Shown here: in pieces, positions 7,976 to 16,469 of the stretch
Position numbering within the stretch: position 1 is the stretch's first letter
Layout of the letters: every line of letters starts with the position of its first letter
NCBI GenBank assembly: GCA_011523515.1
Contig: WTGO01000088.1
Span: forward strand, 1-64,000
DNA length: 64,000 nucleotides
Direction: 5' to 3'
From: Chloroflexota bacterium
GTDB lineage: Bacteria; Chloroflexota; Anaerolineae; Aggregatilineales; Phototrophicaceae
Program-made: the position numbers and the translations under genes
Notes under the pieces: model-generated
What the model saw: the letters and a program-made list of their open reading frames with translations, nothing else
What the model was told of the DNA's origin: nothing
The model's database searches: none

Positions 7976-9121
7976 ATGGCAACTACCGCTATCCCGCTTT
8001 CCCGCGCCGGCGCGTATGACAACATCGACAAAGGCAGTCTTTGGCTGCGCAACAAGCGCTGGGATCTCTTCTTTCTAACGCTGAGCGTCGTGGTCGTGCC
8101 ACTGCCCTACGTATTCTATTTGCTCGGGGTTCATCTCGGTTTCGATGACGACGCCAGCCGTAATATGGTCAATTTCTTCGTGGCGGTCGCCATTGGCGGA
8201 CCGCACATGATGTCGACGTTCCTCCGCACGGGTTTGGATGAGAAATTCAAAGAACGCTACCCAACGCTGATACGCTCGTCAATCATCATTCCTGTCATCG
8301 TAATCTCGTTGGCGTTTCTAAATCTGAGCCTGATGCTGACCTTCTTCTTTTTCTGGGCGTCGCTGCACGTCTTGCACCAGGTCACGTATATCGTTGAGCT
8401 CTACAACCACAAAGAAGCGAACTTCGTGCGCCGCAGCTCTACTAGCGCCTTCTCGCGACTGACTGACTACGCGATCGTCCTGACCAGCCTTTTCCCCATC
8501 GCCATGTGGAAGATCAGCCAAGGCAGTTTCGAAATCGGCCAGAATGACTTGGGCGAGGCCATCCCCGACCTGTTTCAGCAACCGGAGAACCCCTGGTTTT
8601 TCATCCTCGTATCGCTGATCTTCGGTTGCGCGCTGCTAGCTTACGTAACCAAGTCAATCTACGAATACCGTCACGGCATACTCAATATGCCCAAATTCGC
8701 CTTCGTCTCGCTGACGGTCATCGTCGCTTTTCTGACGCCGCTGCTGCCCAATCTCGACACGGCATTTCAAGGGCTGAATACCTGGCACTCGTTTCAGTAC
8801 TTGGCCATCACCTTTTACATCATCAAGATTCGGCAAATGGCGGGCGACCTGGATGAATCGGCCCCGCTGGTGGCGCGCTTCAGCCGCCGCACCACAGACG
8901 CGCGCGCCCTATACGGCTTCAGCGCGGCGCTGCTTGTCGGGTCGGCCGTGATATTTGTGCTGGTCTACGCGCTGGCGGGCATCGCCCGGCCCGGCATTGA
9001 TGGCAACAGTCACTTTGACATCGCCTATTACACGGCAATTTTGTCGTTTCTGTGGATTCATTACTACCATGACCACTTCTTGTTCACTGATTTTGAAGCC
9101 CTGGACGGCGCTCACAGTTAA
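7976..9121 (+). CDS. Polytopic membrane protein with conserved-looking histidine clusters
   Basis: A 381-residue protein with about ten hydrophobic segments. Histidines sit in or beside the helices in tight motifs: GGPH at His77, HVLHQ at 131-135, NHK at 145, WHSFQY at 271, and HYYHDHF at 362-367. This pattern resembles membrane non-heme iron enzymes and, loosely, the Brp/Blh carotene dioxygenases, where membrane histidines bind iron. I cannot align it to a named family. It is preceded by its own promoter and ends 18 bases from a convergent M23 gene. A metal-dependent lipid or carotenoid oxygenase is plausible but unproven. Confidence 0.75.
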   Translation: MATTAIPLSRAGAYDNIDKGSLWLRNKRWDLFFLTLSVVVVPLPYVFYLLGVHLGFDDDASRNMVNFFVAVAIGGPHMMSTFLRTGLDEKFKERYPTLIRSSIIIPVIVISLAFLNLSLMLTFFFFWASLHVLHQVTYIVELYNHKEANFVRRSSTSAFSRLTDYAIVLTSLFPIAMWKISQGSFEIGQNDLGEAIPDLFQQPENPWFFILVSLIFGCALLAYVTKSIYEYRHGILNMPKFAFVSLTVIVAFLTPLLPNLDTAFQGLNTWHSFQYLAITFYIIKIRQMAGDLDESAPLVARFSRRTTDARALYGFSAALLVGSAVIFVLVYALAGIARPGIDGNSHFDIAYYTAILSFLWIHYYHDHFLFTDFEALDGAHS

Positions 9122-9139
9122 GGGTCGTAATTTTCCGGT

Positions 9140-10657
9140 CTAGGGAAAAACTTCCTGCACCCATTGCAGCGGGTCAACATTCACGCCGTTCAGCCAAACT
9201 TCCCAGTGCAGATGAGGCCCGGTGCTGCGCCCGGTCGAGCCTACTGTGCCGATCACCTGTCCCGACGCCACGACATCGCCTAACTGGACCAGCGTCTCTC
9301 GCTGGTGGGCATACAGTGTATATACGCCCCAGCCGTGATCGATGATTGTGGTGTTTCCGCGAATGTGCAGTCTGTCGACCATGACCACCGTGCCATCGGA
9401 CGCGGCAAGCACCGATGTGCCGGGCGCGCCGGCAAAGTCGACCCCGCGGTGATAGCGGTTGTACTCGCCGCCATTATACGAGCGCATGGTTCCGAATACG
9501 GCGTTCATGGCCGCGGCGGCCGGCAAGCTAAGCGAGTTCACCCAGTAGCGATCGGGCGTAAAGCCGCTCATTTGCTCGGTGATTCGCTCGATTTCGGCCT
9601 CTTCAACAGCGGGCGCAAGCAGTTCATTGTTGTTGATGGTGATGGTCTGATAACCGTAGCCGCCGCCTACGACCTGCAAATTTGCGGCGATCTCCACCGC
9701 GGCGCCTGCCCCAATCTGCAGCTGCAGCGTCACAGGATAGATGGCCGTATCAGTGACCATTGGCACGCCGACAATGAAGTTGTGGCGTCGGGCGTCCTCG
9801 CGCTCGATGACGTGAAGCGCCTGCCCGAGGAATTCACCGCTGACGCTGGCTGGTTCGCTGGTTCTCAGCTCGATTCGAACACTGCGCCCGGTCTCCAGCA
9901 CTTGCGGATCGATCGCGAAAGATTCTACTATGTCGGGCAAGTCTTGCGCCAGCCGCGGCAACTGAATGCCCGGGATGATCAGCTGCTGTCCCACGCGCAG
10001 CAGGCCGGGATCCAGCAAATTGTTCTCTCGAGTGATGGCGTCAACTGTCTGGTTGTAACGCAGCGCGATCTCGAAGAGCGTATCGCCGCTCCTCACCGTG
10101 TACAGGAATGGTTCGACCGGGTCGCCATATCGTGACAGTGCGTTGCCGCCGTCACTGAGCGTCTCGGACGCCGACAAGGGTTGAATCTCAGCGCCAGTCT
10201 CGGCCTCGGTAGACGGAATCGTGTTCATAGACGGGTCTGGTTCTGTCTCGCCGGGTACGATCACAAGCTCCTGACCGACATAGATGGCTGCGGCGGATTC
10301 GAGGCTGTTCAGCGATAGCAGTTCCGCTTCGGTTCTGCTGTAGGCGGCAGCAATGCTGGCGAGCGTTTCTCCGGCGGAAACGGTATGCTCCAGCTGTCCA
10401 TCCCAGGCCGCGGTCGACAGCGGAATAATCAGGCGCTGGCCCACAACGATGCTGTTGCTGTCAGTAATGCCGTTGGCTGTCGCCACTTGCTCGGCGAAGA
10501 GGTTATATTGCAGGGCTATTCTGAACAGGTTCTCGCCGCGCTGCACAACGTGAACAGTGAATAGCGAGTCGCGCTGGCCTTGCGCGAGCGAGACGTATGA
10601 CGCAGACAGGAGGCCCGCAAGCAATACAGCCAGAAATCTGAATGCGGCGGATTTCAA
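9140..10657 (-). CDS. Secreted LysM-M23 murein endopeptidase
   Basis: A 505-residue protein with a signal peptide (1-27), three LysM repeats (about 33-80, 89-134 and 185-231), a beta-rich middle and a C-terminal M23 domain (about 400-495). The M23 zinc site is intact: HRGVDFAG supplies His and Asp, and GPHLHWEVW the HxH. It should bind peptidoglycan and cut its peptide cross-links, or activate an amidase in the manner of NlpD/EnvC. The start overlaps the DUF192 stop by 4 bases (ATGA), so it is translated as the last gene of a LysM-DUF192-LysM unit. Confidence 0.92.
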   Translation of the reverse strand: MKSAAFRFLAVLLAGLLSASYVSLAQGQRDSLFTVHVVQRGENLFRIALQYNLFAEQVATANGITDSNSIVVGQRLIIPLSTAAWDGQLEHTVSAGETLASIAAAYSRTEAELLSLNSLESAAAIYVGQELVIVPGETEPDPSMNTIPSTEAETGAEIQPLSASETLSDGGNALSRYGDPVEPFLYTVRSGDTLFEIALRYNQTVDAITRENNLLDPGLLRVGQQLIIPGIQLPRLAQDLPDIVESFAIDPQVLETGRSVRIELRTSEPASVSGEFLGQALHVIEREDARRHNFIVGVPMVTDTAIYPVTLQLQIGAGAAVEIAANLQVVGGGYGYQTITINNNELLAPAVEEAEIERITEQMSGFTPDRYWVNSLSLPAAAAMNAVFGTMRSYNGGEYNRYHRGVDFAGAPGTSVLAASDGTVVMVDRLHIRGNTTIIDHGWGVYTLYAHQRETLVQLGDVVASGQVIGTVGSTGRSTGPHLHWEVWLNGVNVDPLQWVQEVFP

Positions 10658-11031
10658 GAGACTGCCTCTGTTATTCGCAATTGGTCGCCGATTTCCACTC
10701 GCTCGAGGACGCTCGGCTCAGCTTCAAGATAATACATTGCTCGCGCAGCGGGCACATGGGCGAATGTCCACGATTCTGCCAGTTTCTTATCCACTACCCG
10801 GAGCTGCGCGTCGAGCCAAACTACGCCGATTGAAGAGCGAAGGGCCAACGTATGGATGGCCGTCCCGAGCCGACTGGGCGACCCGCGAACAAACAGGGCG
10901 CCTTCATTGATGGACCTTGATCCCTGAAAATTCAGCCCGATCAGCCGAGATACAAAGCTCGCGCAGACACGCGCGCGAGCCAGTACAACTTGTCCCGTTC
11001 GGTCGTTGACAATCAACCGCCGCGAGCTCAT
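10654..11031 (-). CDS. DUF192 family protein
   Basis: A 125-residue protein matching DUF192: RLIGLNF near the start, the IHTLALRSSIGVVWLD strand pair, and a C-terminal YYLEAEPSVLERVEIGD. DUF192 proteins are small beta-barrels of unknown function, often exported. No signal peptide is seen here. It overlaps both neighbours by 4 bases (stop of the LysM gene 11028, start of the M23 gene 10657), so the three genes are tightly coupled. Confidence 0.8.
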   Translation of the reverse strand: MSSRRLIVNDRTGQVVLARARVCASFVSRLIGLNFQGSRSINEGALFVRGSPSRLGTAIHTLALRSSIGVVWLDAQLRVVDKKLAESWTFAHVPAARAMYYLEAEPSVLERVEIGDQLRITEAVS

Positions 11032-12848
11032 CCAGGGATGGTCAAGACTTGTCCAACGCTCAGCTGGTCGTAATTTGTGATGCCGTTGAGTTGCGCCAAC
11101 TCGACGATGCTCACGCCGAAGCGCGCTGCGATACCGTAAAGGGTGTCGCCTGCTTGAACGGTGTAAGTGACCGGCACTGTGGTGGGAAGCGGAGTGGGCG
11201 TTGGCTGCGCCGTCGGCGTCGCTGTATCTACCGCCTGGCCACTCGGCGGGCTGATTGGCGTCCCGGTCGCGCTGGGAATTCTAAGGCGCTGACCAATGAA
11301 TATCGTTCTGGGATTGGTAATCCCGTTGAGCTGCGAGATTGCGGCAACCGTCGTATTGTGGTCGACAGCGATCTGGCTCAAGGTGTCACCCGCCTGTACG
11401 ACATAGATCGTATAAGCGTCGATGGTCGATATTGCGTCGGGCGCGGCTGTCAGCGCCAAAGTCGCTGTCGCTGTTGGTACCAGGGTAGCTGTCGCTGTTG
11501 GCGGTATAGCGGTCGGAATCACCAGAATGTGGCCAACGTCGATTTGGTGGACATTGTTAATATTGTTCTGCTGCGCCAGCAAATCAATAGTCGTACCAAA
11601 CTGTCGAGCGATTCGCTCCAAGGTATCCCCTGGCAGAATCTGGTATGTAATGGGTGTGGCCGTGGGTGTTGGGGTGGGCGTAAAGGTCGGCGTGACGGTC
11701 GCTGTCGCGGTAGCGGTCGCCGCCTGGACGCCCGCAGGTGTTGCCGGCAAGTTGATCGGAATGATTAGCCGCTGTCCAATGTAAATCAAATTAGCCTCGT
11801 TCAAACCGTTTGCCTGGTTGATTGCTTCGCGTGCGCTGCCGTAGTGCAGCGCCAGCTCGCTGACTGTGTCGCCTTCGACTACAACATGCGTGACTGTTTC
11901 GGGAAAATCATCGGTGAACGGTGTAAGTGTGCCATCAGCAGTTGCCGTCGCCGTGCTCGTTGCAGTGGGTTGCGCGGTAGGCGTGGCCGTCTCAGTTGGG
12001 GACGGAGTAGAAGTGTCGGTTGGCGCGACTGTGTTTGTGGCCGTCGGTTTGCCTTCCTGCCCGCCATCATCGGACCGGTCCAGGCTCTCTGTCGCGGTGG
12101 GTGTTTGAGTGGGAGTTGGCGTCTCGGTAGCGCTGCCATCGTTCAACTCGGTATTGGTCTCCGAAGTAGGCGATGCTTCCTCCACGACCGTCGTTTCGCT
12201 GGCCACTTCGAGGACGGCATCGTCAAGATAGATGTAATTGTTGGCCCGCGGCTCGCCCACGGTTGATTCCACAAACACGGTAACGGTCGAACTTGCGGCA
12301 GTCGCTATAACCGCATATTGGCGATAGGCGTCATAAAAGAAAGTAGCGGCCGAGGACCAGATGATATCATCGCTCTCGCCGTCCGTGCCGCCATTGGGGT
12401 CAATGCCCACGCGCACCACCACATCGCCCGGATCCTCGCTGGCATCCGCGTCTTCGAAGCTGGATGACCATACATAGGCATAGATGCTGAAGCGGTATGT
12501 CGTGCCGCTCGCGGCCGAGTCAACCTCTTGGTAGATGCCGCCGTGATGAGTCGCGAACAGCGTAAAGTATTTCTGCGCGCTGCCTTCTTCGTCCAGGCGA
12601 ATCCGGTCAGTTTCCTCATCATAATGAGGGTCATGATTGGCGAACGACGGGCTGGAATCGGACCGGCCCACGTGCCAGGGCGACCAACCCTCGGCCACGT
12701 TGCGGGGATCCGACCCGTCCAATTCGCTGAACTCGCCCTCGAAGTCACCATTTTCCAGCAGGTTCGTCGATTCGCTATCCTGGCCGAAACTGACCTGAAT
12801 TGACAAAAGCAATACCAGCATGAATAAGACAGCGCAACGTAAGTTCAT
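11028..12848 (-). CDS. Secreted four-LysM protein with N-terminal carbohydrate-binding-like module
   Basis: The ATG at 12848 has GGGAGA upstream and begins a clear signal peptide, so the reading from 12893 is too long. The 606-residue protein has a CBM4/9-like jelly-roll region (about 30-216, starting LLENGDFEGEF), a long Thr/Pro/Ala linker (225-318), and four LysM repeats at about 319-365, 401-445, 478-525 and 560-606. The repeats are separated by further Thr-Pro linkers. It should be a cell-wall or surface glycan-binding protein with no catalytic domain. It heads a three-gene unit with DUF192 and the M23 peptidase. Confidence 0.88.
   Translation of the reverse strand: MNLRCAVLFMLVLLLSIQVSFGQDSESTNLLENGDFEGEFSELDGSDPRNVAEGWSPWHVGRSDSSPSFANHDPHYDEETDRIRLDEEGSAQKYFTLFATHHGGIYQEVDSAASGTTYRFSIYAYVWSSSFEDADASEDPGDVVVRVGIDPNGGTDGESDDIIWSSAATFFYDAYRQYAVIATAASSTVTVFVESTVGEPRANNYIYLDDAVLEVASETTVVEEASPTSETNTELNDGSATETPTPTQTPTATESLDRSDDGGQEGKPTATNTVAPTDTSTPSPTETATPTAQPTATSTATATADGTLTPFTDDFPETVTHVVVEGDTVSELALHYGSAREAINQANGLNEANLIYIGQRLIIPINLPATPAGVQAATATATATVTPTFTPTPTPTATPITYQILPGDTLERIARQFGTTIDLLAQQNNINNVHQIDVGHILVIPTAIPPTATATLVPTATATLALTAAPDAISTIDAYTIYVVQAGDTLSQIAVDHNTTVAAISQLNGITNPRTIFIGQRLRIPSATGTPISPPSGQAVDTATPTAQPTPTPLPTTVPVTYTVQAGDTLYGIAARFGVSIVELAQLNGITNYDQLSVGQVLTIPG
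11919..12173 (-). repeat. Low-complexity Thr-Pro linker coding repeats
   Basis: This stretch encodes residues about 226-310 of the LysM protein, an irregular array of short Thr-Pro, Thr-Ala and Ser-Pro units. The DNA shows matching short repeats of the GTCGCTGT and GGCGTT type on the plus strand. Similar shorter arrays occur at 11649-11747 and 11439-11510. They are in-frame linker sequence, not a mobile or CRISPR repeat. Confidence 0.8.
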
Positions 12849-12967
12849 CAGCTTCTCCCGCCGAAGAATCGCATAGTTTATGTTCCCAATCACTACGGTC
12901 TAGTCTACTCAGATTCGAAAAAGCGCACACAGCTATATGCGGCGATTCCCAAATCAGCGATTGTCAC

Positions 12968-12996
12968 TTGAGAATGTCGCGAGCGTCGCGTAATCT
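12968..12996 (+). promoter_or_regulatory. Weak candidate promoter upstream of the sucC leader
   Basis: TTGAGA (12968-12973), 17 bases, then TAATCT (12991-12996). The -35 matches five of six consensus positions. The -10 keeps only the first T, the A and the last T. It is of interest mainly because a terminator-like hairpin lies 110-135 bases downstream in the same direction. Confidence 0.3.
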
Positions 12997-13106
12997 TGCC
13001 CAGTCTGTCTGCTGATTCCCCCTGCGTTAACTGTCGAGTAGCGCCGCTGGCCCCAAATTGGGTCGAGGCGGAAGGCATGAATACGGGGAGTATGGTTGAT
13101 AGAGCG

Positions 13107-13132
13107 GCTGATCGTTTGCGCATCAGCTTTTT
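13107..13132 (+). terminator. Intrinsic-terminator-like hairpin in the sucC upstream region
   Basis: A perfect 6-base stem GCTGAT/ATCAGC (13107-13112 with 13122-13127, loop of 9) is followed at once by five T residues (13128-13132). It points toward sucC, yet no plus-strand gene lies upstream to be terminated. It could therefore end a small RNA or act as an attenuator in the sucCD leader. Confidence 0.5.
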
Positions 13133-13258
13133 GTTAGCACAGAATCGTCAAATGCATGACGCATTGGATCGCGCCTCTGATGGATAGTTGCATGTCTTGG
13201 TTTCAGTCCGTTCTGGATTGATGCAGTCGCGATCATCAAACTTGCGGAGGTTCAGGAT

Positions 13259-14419
13259 TTGAAGTTGCACGAATATCAGTCCAAGTTTTTGTTCCGTGAT
13301 TTTGGCATTCCCATACCTTTAGGCAAGGTGGCCGCCACGCCGGACGAGGCCTTCGAGATCGCCAATAATTTGGCCGGTGTGGTCGTGATCAAGGCGCAGG
13401 TCCACGTTGGCGGACGGGGCAAGGCTGGCGGGGTCAAAGTCGCCAAGAATGCGGCAGAGGCGCGCCAGTACGCGGAAGACATCCTCGGCATGAATATCAA
13501 GGGCTTGCGCGTGGAGAAGGTACTGGTCGATCCCGGCGCCGACATAGAGCAAGAAATCTATCTGGCGATCACCAATGATCGCGGCGCGGGCAAGCCGCTC
13601 ATCATGACCTCGATGGAAGGCGGCATGGATATCGAGGAGCTGAATCGGCAGCGTCCCGAAGCCATCGTCCGCGAGCATATTGATCCCTTCGCCGGTCTGC
13701 AGGGTTACCAGATGACGTACATCGCCAGCGCCATGGGCCTGCCACGCGCGCAATGGCGCAGTTTCGGCAAGATTTTGCGTGGGCTTTACCAGTGCTATAC
13801 CGAAAGTGATGCCGAGCTGGCGGAGATTAATCCGCTGGTCATTACGGGGGAGGGCGACTTGCTGGCGCTCGACGGCAAGGTCATCATTGATGACAACGCC
13901 CTCTTCCGACAGCCAGCATTGGTCGAGCAGCGCGATACCGGCGATGAGCCGGAGTCCGAGCGCCTGGCGCGCGAAGCCGGCATCACCTACATCAAGCTGG
14001 AGGGTCAGATTGGCTGCATGGTCAATGGCGCCGGACTGGCCATGACCACCATGGACATGACCGAACTCTACGGTGATGCCGATGGCATCGGTCCGGCCAA
14101 CTTTCTCGACATCGGCGGCGGCGCCACACCCGAGCAAGTCGCCGCCGCGCTGCGCATCATACTATCGGATGAAAATGTAAAATGTGTGCTCTTCAATATC
14201 TTCGGCGGCATCACGCGTTGTGATGAAGTCGCCAACGGCATCCTGACCGCCTACAACGAAGTCGAGCCGAGCGTGCCGATGGTGATCCGGCTGCAGGGCA
14301 CCAATGCCGCGGCCGGCAACAGCATCATCAGCGAGGCGCAAATCCCCAATCTGATCAGCGCCGATACCTTGACCGAAGCCGCCCAGCGCGCCGTCGCCGC
14401 AGTGAAGGAGCAGGCCTAA
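13259..14419 (+). CDS. sucC: Succinyl-CoA ligase [ADP-forming] beta subunit
   Basis: TCA-cycle enzyme subunit that couples succinyl-CoA cleavage to nucleotide phosphorylation. The start is TTG at 13259, giving MKLHEYQ, the family's invariant N-terminus, with GGAGG 8 bases upstream. The 386-residue length is standard. The ATP-grasp domain (KAQVHVGGRGKAGGVK at about 42-60) and the CoA-ligase domain (DIGGGA and NIFGGITRCD) are intact. The alpha subunit gene begins on the base after the stop codon. Confidence 0.96.
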   Translation: MKLHEYQSKFLFRDFGIPIPLGKVAATPDEAFEIANNLAGVVVIKAQVHVGGRGKAGGVKVAKNAAEARQYAEDILGMNIKGLRVEKVLVDPGADIEQEIYLAITNDRGAGKPLIMTSMEGGMDIEELNRQRPEAIVREHIDPFAGLQGYQMTYIASAMGLPRAQWRSFGKILRGLYQCYTESDAELAEINPLVITGEGDLLALDGKVIIDDNALFRQPALVEQRDTGDEPESERLAREAGITYIKLEGQIGCMVNGAGLAMTTMDMTELYGDADGIGPANFLDIGGGATPEQVAAALRIILSDENVKCVLFNIFGGITRCDEVANGILTAYNEVEPSVPMVIRLQGTNAAAGNSIISEAQIPNLISADTLTEAAQRAVAAVKEQA

Positions 14420-15277
14420 ATGTCAATTCTCATCGACCGCAGCGCCAAGGTTCTGGTTCAAGGCATAACCGGACGCCAGGGCGGTTTCCACGCCAAGCTC
14501 ATGATGGAATACGGCACCGATGTCGTCGGCGGCGTCACACCCGGCAAAGGCGGCGAGTGGTTCGAAGGCAAACCGGTCTTTGATACCATGCGCAGCGCGG
14601 TGGAGACAACTAATGGCGATGTCAGCCTGGTCACCGTACCGGCGCGATTCGCCGCTGACGCCGTGATGGAGGCGGCCGACGCCGGCATCCGGCTGATTAT
14701 CTGTCTGACCGAGCATATTCCTGTGGCGGATATGATGCGGGTCCTTGCCTTTTGTCGGCGGCGCGGCACGCGGCTCATCGGCCCCAACTGCCCCGGCGTC
14801 ATGACCCCGGGCCAGGCCAAAGTCGGCATCATACCGGCGATGGTGGCGACGCCGGGGAATGTCGGCGTCGTCTCCAAGAGCGGGACGCTGACCTATGAAG
14901 TTGGTTTCGCGATGAAGAACGCCGGAATCGGCATTTCGACGATCGTCGGCATCGGCGGCGACCCGGTTATCGGGACAACTTTCGTGGAAGTTCTGGAGAT
15001 GTTTGAGGACGACCCGGAGACCGAGAAAGTGGCGCTGCTGGGAGAGATCGGCGGCAACGCCGAGATTGTCGCCGCTGACTATATCCGGAATGCCATGACC
15101 AAGCCAGTCGCAGCCTTTGTCGCCGGGCGGAGCGCGCCACCGGGCAAGCGCATGGGCCACGCCGGCGCCATCGTCGACGGTGGCGAAGGCTCGGCTGAAG
15201 AGAAGATTCAAGCCTTGGAGGCGGCCGGCGCGCGCGTCGCCGCAAACCCGGAAGAGATTCCCGGTTTGCTTAGCTGA
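14420..15277 (+). CDS. sucD: Succinyl-CoA ligase [ADP-forming] alpha subunit
   Basis: Partner of SucC. It binds CoA and carries the phosphohistidine. The 285-residue protein opens with a Rossmann fold ([14 protein letters not shown] at about 11-24). It has [11 protein letters not shown] in the middle and the phosphohistidine context [14 protein letters not shown] near 236-249. The ATG directly abuts the sucC stop (TAAATG), so the two subunits are made in fixed ratio. The gene ends 14 bases from the convergent tdk gene. Confidence 0.97.
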   Translation: MSILIDRSAKVLVQGITGRQGGFHAKLMMEYGTDVVGGVTPGKGGEWFEGKPVFDTMRSAVETTNGDVSLVTVPARFAADAVMEAADAGIRLIICLTEHIPVADMMRVLAFCRRRGTRLIGPNCPGVMTPGQAKVGIIPAMVATPGNVGVVSKSGTLTYEVGFAMKNAGIGISTIVGIGGDPVIGTTFVEVLEMFEDDPETEKVALLGEIGGNAEIVAADYIRNAMTKPVAAFVAGRSAPPGKRMGHAGAIVDGGEGSAEEKIQALEAAGARVAANPEEIPGLLS

Positions 15278-15291
15278 ATGCCCGCGTCAGG

Positions 15292-15873
15292 TCACGACTT
15301 GGCCGGCAGCACCTGATGATGCTGGCGACAGCGCGCCTCGTAGGACTCCTGCGCGCCAACCAGAATCGTCGGGTCGTCATAGGCGGCCGGCTTGCCGTCA
15401 ACCAGCCGTTGCGTCCGGCTGGCGTCTTCGCCGCAAATGACGCAGATCGCGTGCAACTTAATCACTTCCTCGGCGATGCTCAGTAGCTGCGGCATGGGCC
15501 CAAATGGCTCGCCGCGAAAGTCTGTATCCAGCCCGGCTACGATGACGCGCAGCGAATGATCATCGACCAGACGCTGCACCACATCAATCAGCCCCATATC
15601 AAAAAACTGCGCTTCGTCGATGGCGACAACCGTCGCGCCGCCGTCGGCAAGCGCGAGAATTTCGCTCGATGACTCGACTGCTATCGCCTCCACCGACTGA
15701 CCCGTATGGCTGGTGATGCGTTCAATCCCGTAGCGGTCGTCGATTTGCGGCTTGAACACTTTGATGGTCTGTCGCGCGATAATGGCGCGCCGGACACGCC
15801 GGATCAGCTCTTCGGTCTTGCCGCAGAACATGCTGCCGCAGATCACTTCAATGCGCCCGGCGTCGTGTTTCAC
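15292..15873 (-). CDS. tdk: Thymidine kinase
   Basis: Salvage enzyme phosphorylating thymidine or deoxyuridine with ATP (type II thymidine kinase). The 193-residue protein has the P-loop [14 protein letters not shown] (about 13-26), the Walker-B/catalytic segment AIDEAQFF (Glu base), and a C-terminal zinc lobe with [13 protein letters not shown] and a final C..H pair. The start is GTG at 15873, which is a weak site; no better upstream start is open. It follows rpmE, the same order as in many Firmicutes (rpmE-tdk). Confidence 0.94.
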   Translation of the reverse strand: MKHDAGRIEVICGSMFCGKTEELIRRVRRAIIARQTIKVFKPQIDDRYGIERITSHTGQSVEAIAVESSSEILALADGGATVVAIDEAQFFDMGLIDVVQRLVDDHSLRVIVAGLDTDFRGEPFGPMPQLLSIAEEVIKLHAICVICGEDASRTQRLVDGKPAAYDDPTILVGAQESYEARCRQHHQVLPAKS

Positions 15874-15997
15874 AGTGATATGACCTTGTCACTACACGGC
15901 TTGCTGCAATGCAGGCGCGGTCGCGCGGTATAGCCTGGCATACAGAAGAGACCAGCCATTGCAAACGCATGACTGTCCGCTGGGGCGCCGCTTCCGT

Positions 15998-16456
15998 TTA
16001 GTTGCTGAGCTGATATCCCCGGCTGCGCAGCGACTTCTTCATATCGCTGACGACTTTGCGGCCGATGCCCTGTATCGCGAGAATGCTGTTTTCATCGTCT
16101 TCGTCGCCGAGGCGGTCCAAGACATCGGCGACGATGTTGACGCCATTGTCTACCAGGATATTGGTGTAGCGCGCGCTGATGCCCAATTCGATGATCGGCA
16201 GGTCGAGGGGAGTTCGCTCTTCTTCTTCTTTCTCGAGCGTAGTACGAATCTCGTCGCGCTGCTGCAGGCGTTTCATGAACTTGTCGACGCGTCCCTCTGT
16301 GTCGACGATGCGCTGTTCGCCGGTGTAAAAGGGATGACAGTTGGAGCAGATCTCAACCGTGAGCGACTCGACAGTCGAGCCCGTGGTCCAAGTCGTGCCG
16401 CAGGTCATGCAGCGAACCGGAGTTTCATGCCATGCGGGATGAATTGCTTCTTTCAT
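15998..16456 (-). CDS. rpmE: Ribosomal protein L31 fused to an RNA polymerase alpha-CTD-like domain
   Basis: Residues 1-66 are a normal zinc-type L31, with Cys16, Cys19, Cys37 and Cys40 and the [20 protein letters not shown] signature. An acidic helix (67-82) leads to a second domain at 86-152 that L31 normally lacks; the usual length is about 70 residues. That domain follows the RNA polymerase alpha C-terminal domain. [11 protein letters not shown] aligns with the segment holding Arg265 and Asn268 of E. coli alpha (here Arg96 and Asn99). [20 protein letters not shown] aligns with its helix-hairpin-helix (Gly296 and Lys298 become Gly132 and Lys134). The start ATG at 16456 has GGAGGGAA upstream. 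It lies 58 bases after rpmA and precedes tdk. Confidence 0.93.
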   Translation of the reverse strand: MKEAIHPAWHETPVRCMTCGTTWTTGSTVESLTVEICSNCHPFYTGEQRIVDTEGRVDKFMKRLQQRDEIRTTLEKEEEERTPLDLPIIELGISARYTNILVDNGVNIVADVLDRLGDEDDENSILAIQGIGRKVVSDMKKSLRSRGYQLSN

Positions 16457-16469
16457 AATTCCCTCCGCG

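Larger units (their letters stand above)
12849..13258 (+). other. 410-base divergent intergenic region between LysM gene and sucC
   Basis: No convincing gene lies here. Two short open frames overlap it (12905-13123 minus and 12996-13187 plus), but neither has a ribosome-binding site or a recognisable product. What it does hold on the plus strand is a weak promoter pair near 12968-12996 and a good intrinsic-terminator-like hairpin at 13107-13132. A strong ribosome-binding site, GGAGG (13246-13250), serves the TTG start of sucC. No clear promoter was seen between the hairpin and sucC. Confidence 0.6.

Noticed and set aside
9131-9149. TTTTCC/GGAAAA inverted repeat between the convergent membrane protein and M23 genes
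   Set aside because: Only a 6-base AT-rich stem overlapping the M23 stop codon; too weak to call a terminator.
11439-12173. Short tandem repeats considered as CRISPR or satellite DNA
   Set aside because: They encode in-frame Thr-Pro linkers of the LysM protein; there are no unique spacers or fixed repeat lengths.
12905-13123. Minus-strand open frame in the sucC upstream region
   Set aside because: No ribosome-binding site, odd composition (Ser, Arg, Thr-rich) and no recognisable product; it lies over the terminator-like hairpin region.
12996-13187. Plus-strand open frame of 63 codons before sucC
   Set aside because: It runs through the hairpin and terminator at 13107-13132 and has no ribosome-binding site.
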